From: Isoetes taiwanensis
Taxonomy: Eukaryota > Streptophyta > Lycopodiopsida > Isoetales > Isoetaceae
Assembly: GCA_021234155.1 (NCBI GenBank)
Contig: JAJEKV010000113.1
Span: 1,240,001-1,304,000, forward strand
Length of the DNA: 64,000 bases
Direction of reading: 5' to 3'
Positions 35,349-46,639 of the stretch are shown one piece after another. Position 1 is the first letter of the stretch. Each line of letters opens with the position of its first letter. Made by a program: the position numbers and the translations under genes. The notes under the pieces were generated by a model that saw nothing but the letters and a program-made list of their open reading frames with translations, was not told the DNA's origin and did no database searches.

Positions 35349-36218
35349 TCAAATTTTGTCAATGAGACGGCCAATGGAGGCACCAATGCCCTTCGTAACC
35401 AATAACTTTTCTCGCTTCGCTTGTTTCAAAGTCTCATTCAATTGTTTTCCCCGCCCAACAAGTCTTCCATTACCCGGTTTAAGCTTGTTTTTGCTCCTTT
35501 TAGAAGAAGAGGAATTTGAGTTTTTTTTCACTTGCACGTTTTTCTCGCGGCAACATCTTGAACTGCTTCTTGTGCAAGATCTCCTATCTCTCGATTCATT
35601 ATCTTCCTCAATTGCACCAAAGATGAACGTGTTTCCTGACATTGGCTCTCTCACCAAAATAGCTATCCATTAAACTGTAATATGGATTTTTTCTTCTATC
35701 ATTTCCTAAACACTATTCCGTGTGACATCACCGGTATTGTCCGAACACGCATCGAAATTTTTTTCTCGCAAGCTTTGGCATCTTTTTAAAATCAGGACAC
35801 GAGCCACAACCTTTGCATGCATCCGTCCCCACAAACTTGTTCCCGTGCTCGCTCCCCGCTTTGGTCTCTCAAGGAATTGTCTATTCATTTCACAATCCGC
35901 ATGTAATAGAGCAACAACATGCTTTTCTTGCCATGGTTTACCCAAGATCGCCATCGCCTTCACTCGATTCTTTCCCAGTAGAGGTTTTAGGGACGGGGGC
36001 CTCTTGTTTTTCTTCTTCGCAAAGATCTTTCTTTTTGGCTCACTATTTCTAGTCTTTCTACCTTTAGTCAAGTGTGAGGAAATCAGAGAAGGTGGTGGTG
36101 CTGGATGAATGGGTGGTGCGGATGAATGTGTAATATTAGGATGCCGAGAAAAACTGAGTGGGCTGCGATCCGTGGAGGTAAGAGGGAAAAGTAGCCCGCA
36201 AGAGCAAAGAGAGTGCAT
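35349..36218 (-). pseudogene. SANT/Myb-like accessory gene of the Harbinger element
   Basis: From 36218 a frame of 170 codons starts with a Ser/Pro/His-rich leader, then a basic stretch (KRKIFAKKKNKRPP) and a SANT-type helix set: WQEKHVVALLHADCEMNRQF, RPKRGAS, LWGRMHAKVVAR and RCQSLREK. It stops at 35706. A second frame, 35657-35349, continues in the same direction with an acidic-to-basic tail (AIEEDNESRDRRS..., SSSKRSKNKLKPGNGRLVGR, GKQLNETLKQAKREKLL), probably a coiled coil and nuclear signal. The two parts are separated by a frame change and a stop. The gene points toward the transposase, a common convergent layout for PIF/Harbinger. Confidence 0.6.
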
Positions 36219-37042
36219 TACAGAGCAGGATGCATGGAAACACTGCTCTAGTAGCCGTGGGCCTCAAAGATTATTGATAGTGTTTTTGGTGAGGATTGAA
36301 ACAAGGGATAGGAGTCCGTCCCGCAATGAATTGATGCATGGAATTTGCAAATGATGGTCGGCTAGGCTGGGAAGTGGCAATCGAATGCGTGGTACCGGGT
36401 GGCTTGTATTTGGAGAACCGATCATCCCGAAAGTGCTAGGAACAATCTCATACCGACTAAAAATCCATCCGACAATGAACACAAGCTTAATGCAACACAA
36501 TGACTTGATGATTCGTGGAATGCAAAAATGAAAATTGACAATCATACCTGTGAAAGAAATGTGGATGCTGAAATCACAGAGACGCTGATGATGAAGAGAA
36601 GCGCGAATTGGAGCGGTGAAAGATTGTTGCCGAAACAGCTCCCGCCAAGGCCATCACCCAAGGATTGTTCCACATCAGCACTCTCTTGATGATATGGCAT
36701 GGTGCCCAAGCTTTGGGCACCCGCTTTGGTGCGACCGAAAATCGACCGTGTGCCCAAGTCGAAGCCCAGTTTTGGGCATGTTAGTGTGATAGATGCATGT
36801 GCCCAACATGTCCACGCGTACAATTTTGATAAGAGAGGGAAGTTTTTATTGATGGCCGGGCACCTGGTGTGATTTCGGCCTAAAATGTGCACGTATTGGG
36901 CATGTGGAATCGGAATGCGGATGGTTAAGAGGGTTGTCAGCGCTGTACGTGGCAACGGCTTGGGATGGTTTGCAACTGCCTGGCGGGGACGTGCCCTGAG
37001 AGGCCAAAAGCCAAGATGTTTTCGCCAGTTGCTCAACGCGAT

Positions 37043-37124
37043 GAATTTTGTTTGGCATTTACAGGTACCAATATCTTCATTCAGAATTTTGTTAGCATTT
37101 ACAGGTACCAGTATCTTGGTCCAG
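37043..37124 (+). repeat. 41-bp tandem duplication just upstream of the H+-ATPase
   Basis: Copies at 37043-37083 and 37084-37124 share gaattttgtt, gcatttacaggtacca and tatctt, with few differences. The second copy ends 83 bp before the ATG at 37208, so it probably lies in the 5' UTR or core promoter. Each copy contains tttacag|gta, which could act as a splice acceptor or donor. Confidence 0.85.
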
Positions 37125-37207
37125 ATCGGGAAAGGTTAATGCAGCGAAAGTTCATCTCTATGATGAGAAGAAACTATTATGGCCGGAGTTGATGCTTGAT
37201 ATAAATC

Positions 37208-40200
37208 ATGGATCACCCGCCAGCGTTGAAGGACACCCATCCTTCAAACACTCAACCTGTTCTAAGTGTGAGCCAGACGTTTTCGCAGGAGGATGCTGAC
37301 CTCGAACATATTCCTCTAGAGGAGGTTTTTCAAACATTGAAATGTACAAGGTCCGGGCTAACTTCTGCAGAAGCAGAGATCAGAATAAAATTGGTTGGAC
37401 CTAACAAATTGGAAGAGCAGAAGGAAAATCTGATTTTGAAGTTTCTAGCTTTTATGTGGAATCCTCTATCATGGGTGATGGAGGTTGCTGCACTAATGGC
37501 CATTGGATTAAGCAATGGGGAACATCGCCCTCCAGATTGGCAGGACTTTCTTGGAATTGTTTGTTTGCTTATAATAAATTCTACTGTAAGTTACGTAGAA
37601 GAACAAAATGCTGGGCAAGCTGCAGCTGCACTTATGCAAGCTCTTCAACCTAAAACTAAGGTCTTGCGTGATGGTACTTATAAAGAAACAGATGCTGCAG
37701 TTCTTGTACCAGGAGATATAATTACCATCAAATTAGGTGATATTATTCCTGCTGATGCAAGACTTCTATATGGCGACCCTCTTCAGGTTGATCAATCTGC
37801 CCTAACTGGTGAATCAGTAGCAGTTATTAAGCACCCTGGAGAAGAAGTTTTTTCTGGTTCAATTTGCAAGCAGGGCGAAATTGAAGCCATTGTAATTGCA
37901 ACAGGTATAAGCACGTTTTTTGGGAAGGCTGCTCATCTGGTGGACACCACACATCATACTGGTCATTTCCAAAAGGTTCTTACTATGATTGGAAACTTCT
38001 GCATTTGTTCAATTGCCTTAGGAATGTTTGTGGAGATCATAGCAATGTACCCCATTCAGAAATGGAGGTATCGCGGCTGGTATAGACTGTTTACTAGTCC
38101 TGTTAATTGGAGGCATTCCAATAGCTATGCCAACGGTGCTATCTGTGACTATGGCAGTAGGATCTCATGGACTTGCCAAACAAGGAGCTATAGTCAAACG
38201 CATGACAGCAATAGAAGAGATGGCAGGCATGGATATACTTTGCTCAGACAAGACTGGGACTCTCACCCTCAACCGCCTTACTGTAGATAAAAATCTCATT
38301 GAAGTAATATCTCCACAAGCAGATAAGCATTTTGTGCTATTGGCTGCAGCAAGAGCATCTAGAACAGAGAACCAGGTAAAATATGAAATGCATTAACATT
38401 ATAATCTCACATTTGGTGACTTTTAACATAAGCTTCACTTACCCTTTACAGGATGCAATCGATCTGGCTATTGTAAACACATTGGGTGATCCAAAAGAAG
38501 CTAGGGAAGGCATTCAAGAACAACACTTTCTTCCCTTCAATCCTACTGACAAGCCGCATCGCTATTACCTATTTGACAGCTGATGGACAGATGCATCGCG
38601 GCACAAAGGGTTCTCCTGAACAGATTCTAGCACTTGCAAGTAATAAAGCCCAGATAAGCAAGAGGGTTCATGAGATAATTAGCAAGTTTGCAGACAGAGG
38701 TCTGCGCACCCTTGCTGTAGCCCAGCAGGTAAATACAATATAGCGTCTATGGCATTTAAAATTCTACCCTTGTTCATGTCTTTGGCCTATCATTAATCAA
38801 TCCAATAAGTCTTTCTTCATTTGTGCCATCTTTTATAGGCAATATATCCGTAAAGCATCGCCTTTTTAGCAAGGGGAAGGTAATATTTGAATTACAGGTT
38901 GACAAGTAGCTTGGGTTTTCATGGGTGCGCAAGTGTCATGGCTTTCTGATTCTGCCGTACTTTCAGGCTTTATAAATGAGAATGCCACTTGTTTATGCTC
39001 ATATACGATGGTGCCACTAATTATCATCAAGATAATTTTTTGCACCCATAACAGCCTTAAAAAGTTAGTGACATATGTCTTGTACTTCAGAATAAGATAT
39101 GCTTTATATTCAGGAGGGATGCCATCACTGGCTGGCCTTTAGTTGGCTGGCTCGTAGAAATCTTAGCATCTTTTTCTGGTCCAGTTTATCAGGCTCGTTT
39201 CCCCATTTCTTTCTGGCATATCCTGCAGATGCTTGTTAGTGCCCTAAATTTGGAAACAAGTGGCATCAGATACTTGGAGCTTGCTTATTGAGCTGAAAGT
39301 AAGAACGGAGAGAGCATCCTGCACAAATGGCAATTGCAATAGGAAGGACCCTGCAAACCTAAAGTTTCCTAAAAGACTTGTTCTCTCAAATACGGGAGCA
39401 TGAAGTAGAGCATCGTTCTCATTTACATCCGCCCTCAATGGGAGTTAGTTTGATATCTTTCATTGATATACCTACATGTCGAAGTTTAAAGTTTGAGGCA
39501 GTACATTTTTATTAGTACCTCTTTCAGGGCAACGATTACATTCTATGCTGTTCTACTGTTTAGTAATACGCCATTTCCTAGAAGGAAATGGAAATTTGAG
39601 GTATGGACAAGGTTAGCATGGTCACTGAGCAAGATGAAAATTTATAGAGGAATAGCCATAATATGGACATAAGTAATATCTTAAAATTGAGTGGCATGGT
39701 ACCTTTTCTATGAAATTCATAATACCCTAAAAGGAAATAAGATGAACCATGCATATTTTCCACGGGATATGAGTTCTAATAGTTAACTACTGGACAGGAT
39801 GTTCCAGAAGGACTTTTGGAGAGCGAGGGAGGAGATTGGGAACTCTTGGGCCTTGTTCCTTTGTTTGACCCTCCACGTCATGATACTGCCGACACAGTGA
39901 GACGTGCTTTGGAATTGGGAGTGAACGGAAAATGATAACTGGGGACCAGCTTGCTATTGCTAAGGAAACAGGTCGCCGCCTTGGAATGGGTACCAATATG
40001 TATCCAGCATCAGCACTTTTTCAAATCAACATGATGCCAATCTTGTAGGAATGGATGAGGGTGAACTGCTTGAGCAAGCAGATGGGTTTGCAGGTGTTTT
40101 CCCCGAGCACAAGTACAATATTGTAAAACGTTTGCAAGAACGGAAACATATCTGTGGCATGACAGGAGATGGAGTAAACGATGCACCAGCATTAAAGAAA

Positions 40201-42473
40201 GCAGACATTGGAATTGCTGTTGCAGATGCAACAGATGCAGCCCGGAATGCGGCTGACATTGTGTTGACACAACCAGGTGCATAGCTTGTTCTTCACTGAC
40301 TATGTCATTGGCTATTACTTAATTATTTCACTTCACGAAGTGTTATTTTGTCAATGCTAAAATAGGTCATAGGATTACAAGAATGCATCTAGGCCTTACA
40401 ATTATGCTTTATTTAGTTTCATCAAATTGCTCCTATTCAATTCTATAGTAGTTTATGCGATTCTAACATACATTATCCCAGTACCATAGTAATAGCTATC
40501 TTATGTGTGGATCTATACCCTTGAGATGTGCCTTGCTGATGCTTTTTGCTTATTTGAGCAGCCATGAGTGTAAAAATTACAAGCCCTCATTAGCCGACCA
40601 CTCAAAACTATAATTGCTTAGGATCTAATATTTCTAATGCTATACTATGCTTCATATGCTACGGCGTACTCCTCTAAGTGCAACTGCCAGCACTATCTTT
40701 TGCTTCATATCTGTTGAAATTGACAAAAAGGTAATGTTATTTTGCAGGATTGAGTGTTATAATTCATGCTATCCTTACAAGTCGATGTATATTCCAGCGA
40801 ATGAAGAACTATACAATTTATGCTGTGTCTATAACAGTTCGTATTGTACTAGGATTCTTGTTGCTGGCTTATAATATGGAAATTGAGTTTTCTCCTTTTA
40901 TGGTTCTCATCATTGCCATACTTAATGATGGCACCATCATGACTATTTCAAAAGTATTAATTTAAACCTGAGTTCTGTAACCAGAAAGCATTTCTGATGG
41001 AACTAATAAATTCTATATAATAATTGCTATGGATGTTAGAATATATTGTCTTTAGCTAGAAATATCCTCTCTCTAATTCCGAGTATTGGCAATTTCTGTG
41101 TTTTAATTTGTTTTTCTAAAATGATGCAGGACAGGGTGAAGCCTTCTAAAATGCCGGACAGTTGGAAACTACGTGCTGTTTGTACAAGGCATGTGCTTGG
41201 GAGGATATCTTGCCTTAATGACCATAATATTTTACTGGCTCCTTCGTGATACACATTTTTTTGAACATCATTTCAAAGTGCACCGAATTGCTCATGATAA
41301 GAGGCAAGAGACAGCTGTCATATACCTGCAAGTGAGCATTGTGAGCCAGGCACTTATATTTGTTACAAGGTCACAAGGATGGTCTTTTATTGGGAGACCA
41401 GGGACTATGCTTGTAGTCGCTTTTGCCATAGCACAGTTAGTTGCAACTCTTATTGCAGTTTATGCCCACTGGCCGTTTGCAGAAATACGCGGTTGTGGTT
41501 GGGGCTGGGCAGGCATTGTATGGTTGTATAAGTAAGTCTTTTTGTCCCATTTTTTTTAAGCCTTTGCTTACTTTGCTTGGTCCTGATTGAATGTTTGTTC
41601 TTTTGGATGCAGCATAGTGTGGTATTTACCATTGGATATCATAAAGTTCACTGTAAGATACATATTGAGTGGAGCAGCTTGGGATCTTGTGGTAGAAAGG
41701 AAGATTGCTTTTACTCGCAAGAAAAACTATGGGCGTGAAGCACGTCAGGCCCAGTGGGCAGCCATTGCCAGGATGCCAAATGCTGAAGCACCAACCGTTC
41801 CCAGCAGCACCATTTCACTTACTGCTGTGGCTGGTCGTGATCTCGCCGAAAAAGCAAAATGGCGGGCAGAGATGGCAAGGTAAGTTTTCATATTCTAAAT
41901 AATTTAATGTACTTAAGGGAAAGTCACATGCCAAAATACCGGCTCTTTTCTTTTCGTACTTCAGAGGAGAATTCTCTAGTCAGTCACGTATCAACCTCCT
42001 AGTCAACTTTCAGCGATAGTTGAACTTTGGACTGCTCATGTGGTTTGACTTTTACTAAATATTCCTTGTTTATCGCTGTGGCAATCTGCTGATAAATTAA
42101 GGGCTCCTGTTTGTCTGAACACTTGAAGCCTTCTCTACGTCCTAAGAGTGATGCTTATTTTAGCATCTCTTCCAGATTCATGTCTATCTTTATTTATGGG
42201 AAGGATTGGACACTTGATTAAGCCAACATGCAGTAGTTTTGATCTACAATAGACTGAATATCTGGCCAACAGTTATTGTGCATAAAACAAATTATCTGTA
42301 ATATTCCTTACTGGTATTTAAATTCAAAATAATTCCTTCAATGTCTAACTGAGGTCTATCTTGTTTTGCTGATCAGGTTAAAAGACATTCACGTACTTAA
42401 AGCACATGTTGATGTGGTCGCAAAGTTGAAAGGTTTGGATGACATAGCTATTCAACAATCTTACACCATATGA
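37208..42473 (+). CDS. Plasma-membrane P3A-type H+-ATPase, seven coding exons, five frameshifts
   Basis: Uses ATP to pump protons out of the cell. Coding exons with GT-AG borders: 37208-38375, 38452-38728, 39798-40276, 40747-40953, 41130-41531, 41613-41879, 42377-42473. The N-terminus (about 21 residues longer than usual) leads to [12 protein letters not shown]. Then come [20 protein letters not shown] (M1), the actuator loop [10 protein letters not shown] (37790s), the phosphorylation site DKTGTLT from 38247, [42 protein letters not shown], and TGDGVND at 40162-40182. The membrane core follows, then an autoinhibitory tail ([25 protein letters not shown]). The protein ends in SYTI, keeping the penultimate Thr that binds 14-3-3 proteins when phosphorylated. 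Single-base shifts occur near 38080, 38550, 39928, 40018 and 41180, and all introns and motifs are otherwise intact. Total about 965 codons, the normal AHA size. A transposon ends about 330 bp upstream. Either assembly indels or a young pseudogene. Confidence 0.9.
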
Positions 42474-44536
42474 CGAAATTGTGGATAAACTACAAAACGA
42501 AGCATTTGTTTCACTACTTTGTCCATTATTTGATTTTGAATTGATAAGCATTGTGCTGGGTTTATGACCGTCAATCAAAGGACACTCTCCATGTAAGAGG
42601 TCGTTGTACAATAGTTCTAGTCATTAGCCCACAGACCCTCACCAAATTCAAAAATGACAAACATGAAGATGTTCATTCTTTAGACTTTTGGCTTCTGTGG
42701 TCTCCTTTTGAGAAGACAATGTGCTAACGCATGGACGATTGCCTTCTATCACAAATTAGAAGAGTAGTTTTGTAATTACATCACCTGTGGACGTTTGATA
42801 AATTATAGATGATATAATTATTTGATGGCATCATCGGAGGAATACATGCCAACAAGCGCATGAATATGAAACTTGTAAACATCATTTCTTGTTCCAGAGA
42901 AAAATGCTATGCATGCACGTGATCTCTCCAATGACAATTCCTGACGTCACAGCGAGTGTGAAGTTTGTCCATATCTTAAACTTGAAGATTGAGCATTGTA
43001 TAAACCTGGAAGATGGAGCACTATACACAATATATTCACAAAAAAGATGGGAGCTCGGTTTGGAAGAGATCCCATACCCACACTTGAACACTTCCATTTG
43101 CATCCATTCATCCCCAACAAAAATAGAAGGAAGCAAGCAAGTGATGGCAAATGCTTTGTATTTGTATTTGTATTTGTATTTGTATTCAACCATAAGAGCA
43201 TAAATCTAGAACACTACTTACATGGAGAAAACTGGTCAATCTTTTTTTGGTGAACCAACATCCCCCAAAAGTTCAAGCTTCTAATGACTCTCTTCTTCTT
43301 TGCAAGGGTAACCATTCATAGTCATAAAAAAAGGAACACATCTTTCGATCATATACAGCAATGATGGTGGCTCTTTTGTTTGTCTTGCCCTGTAGCTATC
43401 CCTAGAAAAATATGGTGCAACAATTACTAATCCCCAGGCTGTGTCTACTACCTGGATCTTTGGCAATGAGAGACCTGTAGGCAGAATTTGAGGTGGCTTT
43501 GCTTTACTGATTGAACAAAGAAAGCAAGCTAACCACATCTTTTTTGTGGATGTGATAACAAGATTCTTTTGCTGCTAAGACATCATTGAAATCTGTAACA
43601 ATCAAGAGGTGAAATAAGTTTTTAAGTACCTGTTGAAGAAGCCATAATCATGCAAAGCTACACATTGAATAAAGAATGCTGGGTCATATTCAAAGATGTA
43701 AGTCTTCTAACATCTAGAAAGCCACTGCCGCCAGTGGATGACCAGACTCTTTTGTGGCCGGGATATCAAGATTCTGCTGCTAAAACATCATTGAAATTTG
43801 TGAAGTTAGATATGGCAACATTATTTACAAGCGAACAAGACAAAGATAATGCAGTGATTATTTAATTTAAGAAACAACCAAAAATACATCTCAGGAAATC
43901 GATGTATAGCAACCTAGCGACAACTCCCTTGGTCAGACTGCAGGCATGAATATTCATTAATGTCCAGAGTGCTTCAGAAGTGTCACTGGCAAAGCAGCAA
44001 AAATCAACTCTAGCTTAAATCCTAGAACCAAAGTATTTGCACAACAAGAAGAAAGCAAATATCCTAGGGAATAGACAGACAACATCTAACAAGTTCATAA
44101 GACCAAGATAATGATGTCAGTATTTAATCTGCAGAGGAAAAAGTAATAACAACATTTGGTCCTAAGTTAAACATTCATAGAGAATTAGAAGCAAGCATTT
44201 GGATTTCGATGAGACTATAGTAGAAAAGACACTAGTCCAACCATCTGTAAGAAAGACGCACCTATGGAAACACTTTAAAGCAAGATCTCATGGCCTGCTG
44301 CAAGCATAATATTAGACATACAGAAGACTTACCTGTTCGCAAAAAAAAAAGGGGCCCGGGGGGAGGGAGGAACAAAAGCTTTTGCAGTCAAAACCAACAC
44401 ACAACAAAGTCGAAAAATTTTCTTGGACAAACCAAACAGTTTACTTAAGTGTTTCCGGCCCTTCTCAAGCATTTTTGCAACACTGGATGCAAAAGAAAAA
44501 TAGGGAAAAGTGAAGTTCTGAGATGTTCTAGCAACT
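42474..44536. other. 3' flank of the H+-ATPase; no further supported gene
   Basis: Contains the ATPase 3' UTR of unknown length, then AT-rich DNA. A 85-codon frame on the - strand (43538-43281) is open but unassigned. A purine tract, A10 followed by ggggcccggggggaggg, lies at about 44341-44368. Confidence 0.5.
43155..43184 (+). repeat. TTTGTA microsatellite, five units
   Basis: Five perfect copies of tttgta, which read as Lys/Tyr or Asn/Thr strings in chance frames. Confidence 0.9.
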
Positions 44537-44652
44537 CTGTCTTCGTCTGACTGTCTTATCTCCGTCTCATATAAGACTTCCTTTGTAACTTTGTTGAGTA
44601 TTTATTATAAGTCGTACGTCCTTAAAAAAAAAAAAAACTGTCTTCATCTGAC
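44537..44652 (+). mobile_element. Tiny retroposed fragment with poly(A) and target-site duplication
   Basis: The 15-base sequence ctgtcttcgtctgac at 44537-44551 recurs with one change at 44638-44652. Between them are 86 bases ending in A14 (44624-44637). A target-site duplication plus a tail marks target-primed reverse transcription. The body (ending ataagtcgtacgtcctt before the tail) is probably the 3' end of a 5'-truncated LINE, but it does not resemble the LINE at 9860-17600, so another family made it. Confidence 0.75.
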
Positions 44653-44797
44653 GAGGGAAGAGCTAATACCAGTCACTTTGATGAGACTCTTAAGTAAGAA
44701 AAGACTCTACAATTTCCAACCATCTGTCATCTGTAAGAAAGACCATTGGAAGCACCTATGGAACAGGTGAAGCCCATCGCAATATCTCAATGAAATA

Positions 44798-45683
44798 AAT
44801 AGAATCCAATAGAATAGAATTAGCTACCCAATTGCCATATGGTATATGGTGTGGCCTTATTTCATCCACCATCTAAACATCGCAAGGCGAAAAGTTCTGC
44901 TAGCAGATATTTAAATATTCTGAATGCTCGCTTGAATATTCTGATGTTGGGTTTGTCTTTTTGCAACGAATCCAATCAAACTTGTTCGGAAAATGACCGT
45001 CGGACAAAAGCATACAGCTTGTGGGCCTGTTTAATTTCTTTTCCTTCTGATCAAGAACCCTGCAATGCTGCTTAAATTTGTATGTATTAGAAGATACTAT
45101 TTTGTATTTTGCATTTGCAAAAGCTGTGGAAAACACAGTCCGTACAACAGGTAGCGTCTATTTTAATTAAAGAACGCTCAATAGCTGGACTAGATATGAT
45201 CCCATCTGATATTTTATAGGATATGGTACGCATGTTCTTTGCAATTTAAGGCGCCCATTGGTAAGCAGATCGGCCATGGCCATGCACAAGCTGCAAGATT
45301 ATGTTTTAGGAGCCATGTTTGAGATACGCAGCATGGCTATGGAGTTTTTGACGTATCTGGACACCTTGTTTTACTGGCTCTTCTCTGGGGCCATATTTGG
45401 GAATACTTTTTGAGGTTACAAATGTTAAATGCTTTTCTTGCATCATAAGTGTTTCTTGTGTCGATTTAAGATTTGAAAACAATCTTATACTTATGTTATT
45501 GTCTTTAGTTGTTTTAACATTCCATGGTTTTAATAATGTGGAAATATATGTAGTCTGCAATGTGCTTTGTCTTGATGGGATCCAGGGTTTCAATGTGAGA
45601 AATGTCTAATTTGCAATAGCATGCTTCTTCTCTGTGGACGATAAAAACCACTCCATTCCATTCCATTCTATTCTATTCTATTC
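44798..45683. repeat. Two pentanucleotide microsatellites of opposite polarity
   Basis: At 44798-44820 the sequence is built on aatag/gaatag, and at 45653-45683 it is (ccatt)3(ctatt)3c, the complementary motif. They face each other 830 bp apart. They may mark the ends of one insertion, but no other terminal repeat or target duplication is visible. Confidence 0.5.
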
Positions 45684-46019
45684 TTGATTGAATCTTACTT
45701 GGCATTGCTACACTTAGCAAAGTCGCCACATTTTGACCGAAATTGAACCCCAAATATTTGGCATGTCTTACTTCTTTTGTTGCAGTTTATGTTCTTTATG
45801 TTAATTAACCAGTTCCATATGGTTGGAGTATGAATCCTCTTGAGGACATGTGATATATGGAGCAAGGTTGGTGTGTTTCATAGTGGATTTAAATATGCTC
45901 TCCTCCTCCTCTTCTCAGCACTATTTAAAATAGAATAAAATAGTTATTAATGTCTACGGAGAAGTAGCTCCATCATGTACACCTTATAACCAATATAGGT
46001 TGAACAATGAAGAGGAGTA

Positions 46020-46197
46020 CCTTATTTATCAACCATGGTCATGTTTGAACCAGCCTTAAATCAGAAAAACTCTGTGTGTTTTTTCTTTCACTATGGTTTT
46101 AACATGACAAGACACAAAAATTCGCTACGTTTTTACAAAACCCCGTGTATTTTCTTTGGTTCTTTGGCTCAAACATGACCGTGGTTGATAGATAAGG
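46020..46197. mobile_element. MITE-like fold-back element, 178 bp
   Basis: The arms at 46020-46048 and 46169-46197 are inverted repeats matching at 27 of 29 bases (ccttatttatcaacca... against its complement). The short AT-rich interior has no coding capacity. I did not find a certain target duplication. Confidence 0.7.
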
Positions 46198-46541
46198 CGC
46201 CGTAATGAAGATGTGTATGCACGCGTGCTTTCGAGGACACTCCATATGCGCTAGTTATTTCTACTACACCAATGTCCATTTATTAAGCTTTCTTGGGTGG
46301 AAATCGTGCAATGTGAGTGAATGGATTTGGCATAACCTCAAGTAAGGTGTCAATTGTATGCCACACATTATGTTAGTGAAAATCTTTGCTGGCTTGGCCA
46401 TTACGGATATGCTTTAGTGATGATAATGACATCACATTATAAAAGCTAGGTGCTTGTTATGGCAAGGGCTTTTAATCCTATATTGCTACTGTATTCTAAC
46501 TTTCTTTGTTTGGTTCCATAGGCATCTTAGTCTCAGTGGAT

Positions 46542-46636
46542 GATAATTCATTCAATTCCTAACATATTTGTGCACGTTCTAAGCAATGATAAAATTCAAT
46601 TCAATTCCTAACATATTTGTGCACGTTCTAAGCAAT
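46542..46636 (+). repeat. 46-49-bp tandem duplication
   Basis: Copies at 46542-46587 and 46588-46636 share the whole of attcctaacatatttgtgca and cgttctaagcaat without change. The second has three extra bases in the attcaattc lead. A very recent duplication. Confidence 0.9.
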
Positions 46637-46639
46637 ATC

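Larger units (their letters stand above)
34090..36880. mobile_element. PIF/Harbinger DNA transposon with terminal inverted repeats
   Basis: The left end reads ggcttaaatcacactagg (from 34091) and the right end, complemented, reads ggccgaaatcacaccagg (36880-36863): 15 of 18 bases match. TAA lies just outside on both sides (34087-34089 and 36881-36883), the 3-bp TWA target preferred by this superfamily. A subterminal copy of gatcacattagggcacc is at 34173-34189. Inside are a transposase fragment on the + strand and a SANT/Myb-like gene on the - strand, converging. The element of about 2.79 kb ends about 330 bp before the H+-ATPase start codon. Confidence 0.75.

Noticed and set aside
43281-43538. 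An 85-codon - strand frame downstream of the H+-ATPase
   Set aside because: No known domain, no homologous pattern, and length within chance expectation.
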